12,619 nucleotides of DNA from NCBI GenBank assembly GCA_938036545.1, contig CALHQJ010000072.1, positions 1 through 12,619 of the forward strand, read 5' to 3'. Below, in pieces: positions 1 through 6,873 of the stretch. This DNA comes from an uncultured Clostridium sp. Its GTDB lineage: Bacteria > Bacillota > Clostridia > Lachnospirales > Lachnospiraceae. How positions within the stretch are numbered: position 1 is the stretch's first letter; each line of letters opens with the position of its first letter. The notes under the pieces were generated by a model, which saw only the letters and a list, made by a program, of their open reading frames with translations, ran no database searches and was not told where the DNA came from. The translations under genes were made by a program, and so were the position numbers.

Positions 1-73
1 AATGAGCACACCGGGCGGAAGAAAAGTATTAGCTGCCAGAAGAGCAAAAGGAAGAGCTAAATTAACCGCTTAA
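1..73 (+). CDS. rpmH: 50S ribosomal protein L34, C-terminal part (5' end cut by window)
   Basis: Reading from position 2, the sequence gives the last 23 residues of L34, beginning MSTPGGRKVLAARRAKGR and ending in Ala before a TAA at 71-73. The T-x-x-G-R-x-V-L-x-x-R-R-x-K-G-R pattern is the diagnostic C-terminus of this roughly 44-residue ribosomal protein, which binds 23S rRNA in the large subunit. The N-terminal half lies left of the window. rpmH directly upstream of rnpA is the near-universal bacterial order, and in Firmicutes it marks the vicinity of dnaA/oriC. A terminator-like hairpin follows the stop by 8 nt. Confidence 0.97.
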   Translation, partial: MSTPGGRKVLAARRAKGRAKLTA

Positions 74-81
74 TGAACGAG

Positions 82-109
82 AGGCCGCAAGTGATTGTGG
101 CCTTTTTTT
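82..109 (+). terminator. Intrinsic terminator-like hairpin between rpmH and rnpA
   Basis: A 9-bp stem (82-90 with 95-103, one G-U pair) closes a GTGA tetraloop and runs straight into a seven-T tract at 103-109. This is a textbook Rho-independent terminator shape. No obvious promoter lies between it and rnpA, so it probably acts as a partial terminator that lowers rnpA expression relative to the abundant L34. That role is inferred. Confidence 0.75.
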
Positions 110-125
110 GACCCAGGGAGAATCA

Positions 126-470
126 ATGAAGCGTTTTAGTTCGATTAAAAAAAATAAGGATTTCCAGAAGGTGTATGATGCTGGGAAATCTTATGCAAAC
201 AGACAGTTGGTCATGTATGTATTAGAAAATGATACCGAAGATACCAGAATAGGAATTTCTGTCAGCAAAAAGGTGGGAAACAGTGTAGTCCGCCATCACA
301 TGACCAGATTAATCAGAGAGATATTTCGTTTAAACAAACCGAACATCCGGCAGGGGTTAGACATCATAGTCGTTGTCAGAGTGGCAGCGAAAACATCCGA
401 TTATAAACATTTAGAAGGTGCGTTTTGGCATCTGTGCGGACTGCATAACATTAAATTAGAATCGAAGTGA
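126..470 (+). CDS. rnpA: Ribonuclease P protein component
   Basis: The product is the 114-aa protein cofactor of RNase P, which helps the catalytic RNA (rnpB) bind and cleave precursor tRNAs at the 5' end. The sequence shows the family's basic RNA-binding core, RIGISVSKKVGNSVVR at about residues 41-56, followed by RHHMTRLIRE to residue 65. The usual RNR-type segment reads RHH here, a modest variation at a position that also varies in Bacillus. The ATG at 126 is chosen because AGGGAG (115-120) lies 5 nt upstream and the protein then begins MKRFSSIKKNKDF as in relatives. An in-frame TTG at 108 lies inside the terminator T-tract and is not credible. The stop overlaps the possible GTG start of yidD. 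Confidence 0.96.
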   Translation: MKRFSSIKKNKDFQKVYDAGKSYANRQLVMYVLENDTEDTRIGISVSKKVGNSVVRHHMTRLIREIFRLNKPNIRQGLDIIVVVRVAAKTSDYKHLEGAFWHLCGLHNIKLESK

Positions 471-475
471 ATCTT

Positions 476-691
476 ATGATAGCAAAGCTCTTTATTTTGT
501 TGATTCGGGGATACCAGATTTTTTTGTCCCCATTGAAAGTTAGGACTCACTGTATTTACGTGCCTACGTGTTCTCAATACGCCATTGAGGCACTTCAAAA
601 GTATGGCGCTGTAAAGGGTACCTGGTTGGCCTGCAAGAGAATACTTCGCTGTAATCCCTTTGCAGAAGGCGGTTATGATCCAGTTCCGTAA
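476..691 (+). CDS. yidD: Membrane protein insertion efficiency factor YidD
   Basis: The product is a small (71-aa) YidD/UPF0161 protein, a membrane-associated factor thought to help YidC insert proteins into the inner membrane. The signature is clear: an amphipathic N-terminus (LFILLIRGYQIFLSPL), then a Cys-x5-Cys block ending PTCSQYAIEAL (Cys26, Cys32), and the C-terminal RILRCNPFAEGGYDPVP with Cys53 and Cys59. It sits between rnpA and yidC as in most bacteria. The start is uncertain: a GTG at 467 overlaps the rnpA stop by 4 nt and would add three residues, while the ATG at 476 gives the more family-like N-terminus. Neither has a strong ribosome-binding site, so translational coupling to rnpA is likely. 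Confidence 0.93.
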   Translation: MIAKLFILLIRGYQIFLSPLKVRTHCIYVPTCSQYAIEALQKYGAVKGTWLACKRILRCNPFAEGGYDPVP

Positions 692-708
692 CTTTAGGAG
701 GTAATTCT

Positions 709-1962
709 GTGCTAGTATTAACCAAATCCCACGACTTTTTTTCATTTGGTCCGGTTGCTGATATTTTAGGCTGGATCATGGATCTGTTGTTCCGCTTTAC
801 CAATATGTTTGGTATTATGAACATAGGTCTGAGCATTATTTTGTTTACGTTAGTAATCAAATTGATTTTATTCCCACTGACCATTAAACAGCAGAAGTCT
901 TCTAAGCTGATGGCAGTTATGCAGCCTGAAATGAATGCGATTCAGCAGAAATATAAAGGCAAGACGGATCAGCAGTCTATGATGATGCAGCAGCAGGAGA
1001 TGAAAGCGGTTTACGAAAAATACGGCACATCCATGACTGGCGGATGCGTTCAGATGTTGATTCAGATGCCGATTCTGTTTGCATTGTACAGAGTTATTAT
1101 TAATATTCCGGCATACGTTCCTTCTGTTCGCGTATTTTTTGACAATGTAGTAAATGCTATCGGCGGTATGAATGCAGCCGATATTCTTACAAAATTTGCC
1201 ACTGATAATAACATTTCCATGGCTACTATTAAAGCCATTACGGACAATGATAAAATCGTCGATTTATTGTATAAGCTGACTCCGGATCAGTGGACCAACT
1301 TACAGGCTTTATTCCCACAGGCCCAGGAGGTAATTGCAGAAAACCTGGTTCACATTGAACAGATGAACTCATTCTTTGGAATCAATCTGGCAGTAGCTCC
1401 GTGGCAGGGATTTATGCCAAATCTGGCATGGATTATCCCGATTCTTGCTGGTTTAACTCAGTGGTACAGTGCAAAATTGATGAGCTCCAGCAATAAGTCC
1501 ATGACAGATGAAAATGCGCCTGGCGCATCAATGATGAAGGCTATGAATATCTATATGCCTTTAATGTCTGTATTTTTCTGTTTTACATTTGCATCCGGTA
1601 TCGGCGTTTACTGGGTTGCCAGCAGTGTATTTATGATTATCCAGCAGTGGGCAATTAATGTACACTTAAATAAGATCGACATTGATGAACTGGTGAAGCA
1701 GAACATAGAGAAAGCCAATAAAAAACGGGCAAAACAGGGACTTCCTCCAATTAAGCCAAATCAGAATATGAGCCAGGACTGGAAGCACATTCAGGAAGTG
1801 AATGAGAAGAAAGAAGCTGCCAGAATGGACAAGATTGCAAAGAGCCAGGAGCATGCAAAGGAAGCAACGGAATACTATAACCAGAACGCAAAGCCGGGCA
1901 GTTTAGCAGCAAAGGCAAATATGGTTAAGATGTATAACGAAAAGAACGAGAAACATAAATAA
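709..1962 (+). CDS. yidC: Membrane protein insertase YidC/Oxa1 family
   Basis: The product is a 417-aa integral membrane insertase that places proteins into the cytoplasmic membrane alone or with SecYEG. The GTG start at 709 is supported by AGGAGGT at 696-702, 6 nt upstream. TM1 lies at about residues 34-57 and TM2 at about 112-132 (CVQMLIQMPILFALYRVI). TM3 is at about 236-257 and a TM4/TM5 pair at about 279-315. Between TM1 and TM2 is the cytoplasmic helical hairpin with Met/Gln-rich sequence, and a long loop of about 90 residues separates TM2 and TM3. The tail is very basic (Lys/Asn/Glu-rich), as in ribosome-binding YidC tails. There is no lipobox, unlike Bacillus SpoIIIJ. Lys51 occupies the place of the usual hydrophilic-groove arginine. 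Confidence 0.96.
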   Translation: MLVLTKSHDFFSFGPVADILGWIMDLLFRFTNMFGIMNIGLSIILFTLVIKLILFPLTIKQQKSSKLMAVMQPEMNAIQQKYKGKTDQQSMMMQQQEMKAVYEKYGTSMTGGCVQMLIQMPILFALYRVIINIPAYVPSVRVFFDNVVNAIGGMNAADILTKFATDNNISMATIKAITDNDKIVDLLYKLTPDQWTNLQALFPQAQEVIAENLVHIEQMNSFFGINLAVAPWQGFMPNLAWIIPILAGLTQWYSAKLMSSSNKSMTDENAPGASMMKAMNIYMPLMSVFFCFTFASGIGVYWVASSVFMIIQQWAINVHLNKIDIDELVKQNIEKANKKRAKQGLPPIKPNQNMSQDWKHIQEVNEKKEAARMDKIAKSQEHAKEATEYYNQNAKPGSLAAKANMVKMYNEKNEKHK

Positions 1963-1978
1963 TCAGGAGGGGTTTGCT

Positions 1979-2653
1979 ATGGAGATGATTACAGTTTCTG
2001 CAAAAACAGTGGATGAAGCAGTAACAAAGGCGTTAATCCAGCTGGAAACCACCAGTGATAAGCTGGTTTATGAAGTGGTTGACAAAGGCAGCACAGGATT
2101 TTTGGGAATCGGCGCAAAACCGGCTGTTATCAGAGCCGGCAAGCAGGAAACCATTGAAGATAAGGCAAGAGATTTCTTAAAGCAGGTATTTGATGCAATG
2201 AATCTTCCGGTGGAAATTGAGATTTCTTACAATGAAGAAGAAAAAGAAATGTCTATCAACCTAATCGGAGACGATATGGGAATCCTGATTGGAAAAAGAG
2301 GACAGACCTTAGATTCCTTACAGTACCTGGTAAGCATGGTATTGAATAAGGGAAGCGAAGGCTATCTGAGAGTAAAACTGGATACGGAAAATTACCGTGC
2401 CAGAAGAAAAGAAACTCTGGAAACTCTGGCAAAGAATATTGCGTATAAGGTTAAGAGAACCAAGAGAAGCGTTTCTTTAGAGCCGATGAATCCTTATGAA
2501 AGAAGAATTATCCATTCTGCTCTTCAAAACGATAAGTATGTAACGACCAGAAGCGAAGGGGAAGAGCCATTCCGTCATGTTGTGATTTTCTTAAAGAAAG
2601 ATGTGAGCCGGAAGGAACGTTACTCCAGCAGAGAGAAAAAAGAAGTTGAATAA
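1979..2653 (+). CDS. jag: RNA-binding protein Jag/KhpB (Jag-N, KH, R3H domains)
   Basis: The product is a 224-aa protein of the Jag/KhpB/EloR family, a cytoplasmic RNA binder which in streptococci works with KhpA and affects cell elongation. Three domains are visible. Jag-N spans about 1-52, with the KGSTGFLGIGAKPA motif at 36-49. A type II KH domain spans about 75-145, with the RNA-binding GKRG loop at 105-108. An R3H domain spans about 160-208, including Arg175-x3-His179 in NPYERRIIHSAL. A Lys/Arg/Glu-rich tail ends the protein. The ATG at 1979 has a strong AGGAGGGG at 1965-1972, 6 nt upstream. It follows yidC by 16 nt, the usual co-transcribed pair. Confidence 0.95.
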   Translation: MEMITVSAKTVDEAVTKALIQLETTSDKLVYEVVDKGSTGFLGIGAKPAVIRAGKQETIEDKARDFLKQVFDAMNLPVEIEISYNEEEKEMSINLIGDDMGILIGKRGQTLDSLQYLVSMVLNKGSEGYLRVKLDTENYRARRKETLETLAKNIAYKVKRTKRSVSLEPMNPYERRIIHSALQNDKYVTTRSEGEEPFRHVVIFLKKDVSRKERYSSREKKEVE

Positions 2654-2671
2654 CACATAGAAATAAGGCGG

Positions 2672-2728
2672 ATGCTGCCGGCATTGTCTAGTGGTTTACA
2701 AACTGCTGGCAGCCAGGCAGCATTTTTT
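2672..2728 (+). terminator. Terminator-like hairpin with a competing alternative hairpin, jag-mnmE gap
   Basis: An 8-bp stem (2672-2679 with 2716-2723) is followed at once by a T-tract to 2728, as in an intrinsic terminator. The same 5' arm can instead pair over 10 bp, with one G-U, as 2674-2683 with 2704-2713; this would dissolve the terminator stem. No convincing promoter was found between this site and mnmE, so it is either the end of the rpmH-jag transcript or an attenuator in front of mnmE. The pairings are visible; the regulatory role is inferred. Confidence 0.6.
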
Positions 2729-2771
2729 ATAACAGTTCAGCGTAGATTTGAACCTCCAGAAAGGAATATGA

Positions 2772-4145
2772 ATGAAAAGAGAGACCATTGCGGCTATTGC
2801 GACAGCTATGAGCAATTCCGGCATCGGGATTATCAGAATCAGCGGACCGGAAGCGTTTGATGTGGCAGATAAGATTTTTATCAGAAAAAGTGGAAGAAGC
2901 CTAAAAGAAGAAAAAGCGAATACCATTCACTACGGATTTATTCAAGACGGAGAGGACAGATTGGATGAAGTTCTGGTAATGGTGATGAAGGCGCCTCACA
3001 GTTATACAGCAGAAGATACGGTGGAAATTGATTGCCATGGCGGTGTGTTTATGGTGAAAAAGATTTTGGAACTGGTAATCCGAAGCGGAGCAAGAGCAGC
3101 AGAACCAGGAGAATTTACAAAGAGAGCGTTTTTAAATGGCCGTATTGATTTGTCCCAGGCAGAGGCGGTTATGGATGTGATTCAGGCAAAAAATGAATAC
3201 GCCTTAAAAAGCTCGGTCAGCCAGCTTAGCGGAGCAATGTCGAAAAAAATAAAAGACTTGAGAGAACAGGTGCTGTATGAGATTGCATTTATTGAGTCGG
3301 CACTGGATGATCCGGAACATATTTCTTTAGATAGATATGGGAAAAAGTTGTTATCTGAGACAGAAAAGTGGCTGGAAAAAGTAAATCATTTGCTAGCTTC
3401 TGCTGACAATGGAAAGGTAATGACAGAAGGGGTAAAAACCGTTATTTTAGGAAAACCTAATGCCGGAAAATCTTCCCTGATGAATGTATTGATTGGAGAA
3501 GACAGGGCGATTGTGACAGAAATAGCCGGAACGACCAGAGATACGCTGGAAGAAAATATATATCTCCATGGAATCAGTTTGAATGTGGTAGATACTGCAG
3601 GAATCAGGGAAACTAATGACGTAGTAGAGAAAATCGGTGTAACCAGAGCCAGAACCGCAGCAGAATCCGCTGATTTAATTATTTATGTAGTAGATGGTTC
3701 CTGCCCGCTGGACGAAAACGATCAGGAAATTATGGATTTTATCCGGGATAAAAAAGCGGTTGTACTATTGAATAAAACTGATTTGGATATGGTAGTAGCG
3801 AAGGAAGAATTGGAAGAACGTTCTTCTCATAAGGTAATTCCGATTTCTGCAAAAGAACAGACAGGAGTAGAAGTTTTGGAGGAAGAGATTAAATCCATGT
3901 TTTACCAGGGAGAAATCGGGTTTAATGATGAGGTATATATTACAAATATCCGTCATAAGGAAGCATTAGAGGATACGCTGAAAAGTCTGCAGATGGTAAA
4001 AAACAGTATTTTAGATGGAATGCCGGAAGATTTTTATTCCATTGATTTGATGGACGCATACAGCCAGTTGGGAACCATTATTGGAGAAGAAGTAGGCGAA
4101 GATTTAGTAAATGAGATTTTCAGTAAATTCTGTATGGGAAAATAA
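2772..4145 (+). CDS. mnmE: tRNA modification GTPase MnmE
   Basis: The 457-aa protein is full length for MnmE (formerly TrmE/ThdF). With MnmG it adds the (carboxymethyl)aminomethyl group to C5 of wobble uridine 34 in certain tRNAs, using GTP, a tetrahydrofolate derivative and FAD. The N-terminal folate-binding domain begins KRETIAAIATAMSNSGIGI. The G domain has all motifs: P-loop GKPNAGKSS (227-235), G2 GTTRDT (253-258), G3 DTAGI (274-278) and G4 NKTD (334-337). The C-terminus is FCMGK (453-457), matching the FC(I/L)GK end whose cysteine is functionally important. The ATG at 2772 is preceded by AGAAAGGA with 7-nt spacing; an overlapping ATG at 2768 is out of frame. mnmG starts 13 nt after the stop. 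Confidence 0.98.
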   Translation: MKRETIAAIATAMSNSGIGIIRISGPEAFDVADKIFIRKSGRSLKEEKANTIHYGFIQDGEDRLDEVLVMVMKAPHSYTAEDTVEIDCHGGVFMVKKILELVIRSGARAAEPGEFTKRAFLNGRIDLSQAEAVMDVIQAKNEYALKSSVSQLSGAMSKKIKDLREQVLYEIAFIESALDDPEHISLDRYGKKLLSETEKWLEKVNHLLASADNGKVMTEGVKTVILGKPNAGKSSLMNVLIGEDRAIVTEIAGTTRDTLEENIYLHGISLNVVDTAGIRETNDVVEKIGVTRARTAAESADLIIYVVDGSCPLDENDQEIMDFIRDKKAVVLLNKTDLDMVVAKEELEERSSHKVIPISAKEQTGVEVLEEEIKSMFYQGEIGFNDEVYITNIRHKEALEDTLKSLQMVKNSILDGMPEDFYSIDLMDAYSQLGTIIGEEVGEDLVNEIFSKFCMGK

Positions 4146-4158
4146 TTTGGAGGAAAAG

Positions 4159-6066
4159 ATGCCATATTTAGAGGAAACATACGATATTGTAGTAGTAGGA
4201 GCCGGACATGCAGGTTGTGAGGCAGCTCTTGCAGGAGCCAGGCTTGGTTTGAAGACCATTATGTTTACCGTCAGTGTAGACAGTATTGCGCTGATGCCCT
4301 GCAATCCAAATATAGGAGGCAGTTCCAAAGGCCACTTGGTAAGAGAACTGGACGCGCTGGGCGGTGAAATGGGAAAAAATATTGATAAAACATTTATCCA
4401 GTCCAAAATGCTGAATGAATCGAAGGGGCCGGCTGTCCATTCTTTAAGGGCCCAGGCGGATAAGCAGGAATATACCCGACAAATGAGAATAACTTTGGAA
4501 AATACGGAAAATTTGACTATTCGTCAGGCAGAGGTATCAGAAATACTGGCAGAGGAAGGCAAGATTACTGGTGTTAAGACCTATTCAGGGGCTGTTTACC
4601 ATGCGAAAGCAGTGGTACTGGCTACAGGCACATACTTAAATGCCCGTTGTATTTATGGAGATGTAAGCAATCCTACAGGCCCTAATGGATTACAGGCGGC
4701 AAATCATTTGACAGACTCTTTAAAAGCTCATGGAATTGAAATGTTCCGGTTTAAGACGGGAACTCCGGCCAGAGTAGATAAAAGAAGTATTGATTTTTCT
4801 AAAATGGAAGAACAAAAAGGCGATGAAAGAATCGTACCGTTTTCCTTTTCTACTGATCCGGAATCGATTCAAAAGGAACAGGTATCCTGCTGGCTGACCT
4901 ATACCAATGAAAAAACCCATGAGATTATTCGGGGGAATCTGGATCGTTCGCCTTTGTTTTCCGGAGCGATTGAAGGAACTGGTCCTAGGTACTGTCCGTC
5001 TATCGAAGACAAAGTAGTAAAGTTTCCTGATAAGGATCGACACCAGGTTTTTGTAGAGCCAGAAGGGCTTTATACCAATGAGATGTATTTGGGGGGAATG
5101 TCCAGTTCCCTGCCGGAGGATGTCCAGTATGCCATGTATCGGACTGTGCCAGGACTGGAGAATGTTCAGATTGTCCGCAACGCTTATGCGATTGAATATG
5201 ACTGTATCAATTCCCTGGAACTGAAAGCTACTTTGGAATTTAAGAAAATTGAAGGATTATTCAGCGGCGGCCAGTTTAATGGAAGTTCTGGTTATGAAGA
5301 AGCAGCAGTACAGGGATTTATGGCAGGCGTCAACGCAGCTATGAAAATTTTAGGGAGAGAACCTGTGGTTTTGGATCGCTCCCAGGCTTATATTGGAGTT
5401 TTGATTGACGATTTGGTAACCAAAGAAAACCATGAACCATATCGTATGATGACTTCCAGAGCAGAGTATCGCCTTCTTTTACGTCAGGATAATGCAGATT
5501 TAAGGCTTAGAAAGATTGGATATGAAATCGGGCTGGTAAGCCAGGAAGAGTATGACAGACTGTTGAAAAAGGAACAGATGATTGAAAAAGAGGTACAAAG
5601 GTTAAATAGTACCAATATAGGAGCGAATGCGAAAGTTCAGGAATTTTTAAGCAGCCATGAAAGTACGCCTTTAAAAACAGGCGCTACCTTGGCAGAGTTA
5701 GTTCGCAGACCGGAATTAAATTATTTTATGTTAACTGAAATTGATGAACATAGACCAAAATTGGATAATGATGTGCAGGAACAGGTTAACATAAATATGA
5801 AATACGAAGGATATATTAAAAGGCAGATGCAGCAGGTGGCTCAATTTAAAAAGATGGAGGGAAAGAGACTTCCTGAAAAATTTGATTATTCTGTTGTAAA
5901 AAGTTTAAGAAGAGAAGCGGTTCAAAAGCTGAATCAGTTTCAGCCGGCTTCTGTGGGACAGGCTTCCAGAATTTCCGGCGTATCCCCAGCAGATATTTCT
6001 GTGTTGCTGGTATATTTAGAACAGGCCAGACAAGAAAAAAAGATGGCAGAAATGGAGAATAAATGA
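4159..6066 (+). CDS. mnmG: tRNA uridine-5-carboxymethylaminomethyl(34) synthesis enzyme MnmG
   Basis: The 635-aa FAD enzyme (GidA) is the partner of MnmE in wobble-uridine modification. The dinucleotide-binding motif GAGHAG is at residues 14-19, and the MPCNPNIGGSSKGHLVRE block contains Cys48. RYCPSIEDK holds the second conserved cysteine, Cys279. The FAD-contacting GLFSGGQFNGSSGYEEAA segment starts at 366, and MTSRAEYRLLLRQDNAD belongs to the insertion/C-terminal region. The C-terminal helical MnmE-binding domain ends with SRISGVSPADISVLLVYLEQ. The start is the ATG at 4159, with GGAGG at 4149-4153. The reading frame stays open upstream to 4111, but that extension overlaps mnmE and has no family-like sequence. 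The stop overlaps the rsmG start as ATGA. Confidence 0.98.
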   Translation: MPYLEETYDIVVVGAGHAGCEAALAGARLGLKTIMFTVSVDSIALMPCNPNIGGSSKGHLVRELDALGGEMGKNIDKTFIQSKMLNESKGPAVHSLRAQADKQEYTRQMRITLENTENLTIRQAEVSEILAEEGKITGVKTYSGAVYHAKAVVLATGTYLNARCIYGDVSNPTGPNGLQAANHLTDSLKAHGIEMFRFKTGTPARVDKRSIDFSKMEEQKGDERIVPFSFSTDPESIQKEQVSCWLTYTNEKTHEIIRGNLDRSPLFSGAIEGTGPRYCPSIEDKVVKFPDKDRHQVFVEPEGLYTNEMYLGGMSSSLPEDVQYAMYRTVPGLENVQIVRNAYAIEYDCINSLELKATLEFKKIEGLFSGGQFNGSSGYEEAAVQGFMAGVNAAMKILGREPVVLDRSQAYIGVLIDDLVTKENHEPYRMMTSRAEYRLLLRQDNADLRLRKIGYEIGLVSQEEYDRLLKKEQMIEKEVQRLNSTNIGANAKVQEFLSSHESTPLKTGATLAELVRRPELNYFMLTEIDEHRPKLDNDVQEQVNINMKYEGYIKRQMQQVAQFKKMEGKRLPEKFDYSVVKSLRREAVQKLNQFQPASVGQASRISGVSPADISVLLVYLEQARQEKKMAEMENK

Positions 6067-6794
6067 ATCCTGAATTTGTGAAATTAATGAACCATGGAAT
6101 TTCATCCATTGGGATCGCGTTATCAGATAGACAAATGGAACAGTTTTATCAGTATTATGAGATGCTGATAGAGACTAATAAAGTGATGAATTTAACTGCA
6201 ATTACGGAACTTCCGGATGTAGTGTCTAAGCATTTTGTAGATAGTCTGGCGTTGGTAAAAGCTGCAGAAGATTTAGCTGATAAAGATTATTCTATGATAG
6301 ATGTAGGAACAGGAGCAGGGTTTCCAGGAATCCCACTAAAAATTGCCTTTCCAAATTTAAAAATCACATTATTAGATTCGTTAAATAAACGGATAAAGTT
6401 TCTTCAAAGTGTAATTGATAAACTGGGACTTGATGGGATACACGGAATCCATGGGCGTGCAGAGGATTATGGAACTAATTTAGATTACAGAGAAAAGTAT
6501 GACTTTTGCGTATCCAGGGCAGTAGCGAATTTATCGACTTTGTCGGAATACTGTCTTCCTTTTGTAAAAGTAGGCGGAATGTTTATTTCTTATAAATCAG
6601 GTGTTATTGACGAGGAATTAGAACAGGCAAAAGGGGCAATTAAGCTGCTGGGAAGTAAAACCCAGAAGGTAGTAAAATTTTCCCTGGAGGATGCAGAGGC
6701 AGAACGTTCATTTGTCGTGATTGAAAAGAAAGAGCATATGTCTAAAAAATATCCAAGAAAAGCAGGACTGCCGTCAAAAGAGCCGTTAAAATAA
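6063..6794 (+). CDS. rsmG: 16S rRNA (guanine(527)-N7)-methyltransferase RsmG
   Basis: The product is a 243-aa Rossmann-fold methyltransferase (GidB) that uses S-adenosylmethionine to methylate N7 of G527 (E. coli numbering) in the 530 loop of 16S rRNA. Loss of this methyl group gives low-level streptomycin resistance in several bacteria. The SAM-binding motif DVGTGAGFPGIPL is at residues 80-92, followed by TLLDSLNKRIKFL. The SRAVANLSTLSEYCLPFVKVGG block and the terminal KYPRKAGLPSKEPLK are typical of the family. The ATG at 6063 overlaps the mnmG stop by 4 nt, indicating translational coupling. This gene ends the left operon. A convergent minus-strand gene follows, instead of the noc gene usual in Bacilli. 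Confidence 0.97.
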   Translation: MNPEFVKLMNHGISSIGIALSDRQMEQFYQYYEMLIETNKVMNLTAITELPDVVSKHFVDSLALVKAAEDLADKDYSMIDVGTGAGFPGIPLKIAFPNLKITLLDSLNKRIKFLQSVIDKLGLDGIHGIHGRAEDYGTNLDYREKYDFCVSRAVANLSTLSEYCLPFVKVGGMFISYKSGVIDEELEQAKGAIKLLGSKTQKVVKFSLEDAEAERSFVVIEKKEHMSKKYPRKAGLPSKEPLK

Positions 6795-6828
6795 GAGTGT
6801 TATGCTAATAGTTGGATAAAAGAGAAAG

Positions 6829-6864
6829 GCCAGGTAAATGTTTCACGTGAAACATTTACCTGGC
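6829..6864. promoter_or_regulatory. parS: parS site 1 inside a 36-bp perfect palindrome
   Basis: Positions 6839-6854 read TGTTTCACGTGAAACA, an exact match to the consensus parS site bound by ParB/Spo0J. The symmetry continues 10 bp on each side with no mismatch, giving a 36-bp palindrome at 6829-6864. The site lies between the convergent ends of rsmG and the minus-strand hydrolase gene. As RNA it would fold into a 16-bp stem with a 4-nt loop. On the minus strand it is followed by a T-rich run (complement of 6810-6828), so it may also be the hydrolase terminator. ParB binding is established for this sequence; the terminator role is inferred. Confidence 0.95.
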
Positions 6865-6873
6865 TATTGTAAA

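Noticed and set aside
108..125. TTG start extending rnpA by six residues
   Set aside because: It begins inside the terminator T-tract and has no ribosome-binding site; ATG 126 has AGGGAG at 5 nt and the family-like N-terminus.
401..745. Minus-strand ORF opposite rnpA, yidD and yidC
   Set aside because: It is antisense to three well-supported genes, lacks an RBS and has no protein-like features.
2672..2860. Small + strand ORF across the jag-mnmE gap
   Set aside because: It starts in the terminator stem and runs over the mnmE start in another frame; no RBS, no recognisable protein.
4111..4158. Upstream ATG extending mnmG by 16 residues into mnmE
   Set aside because: The extension encodes no MnmG-like sequence, while ATG 4159 has GGAGG at ideal spacing.
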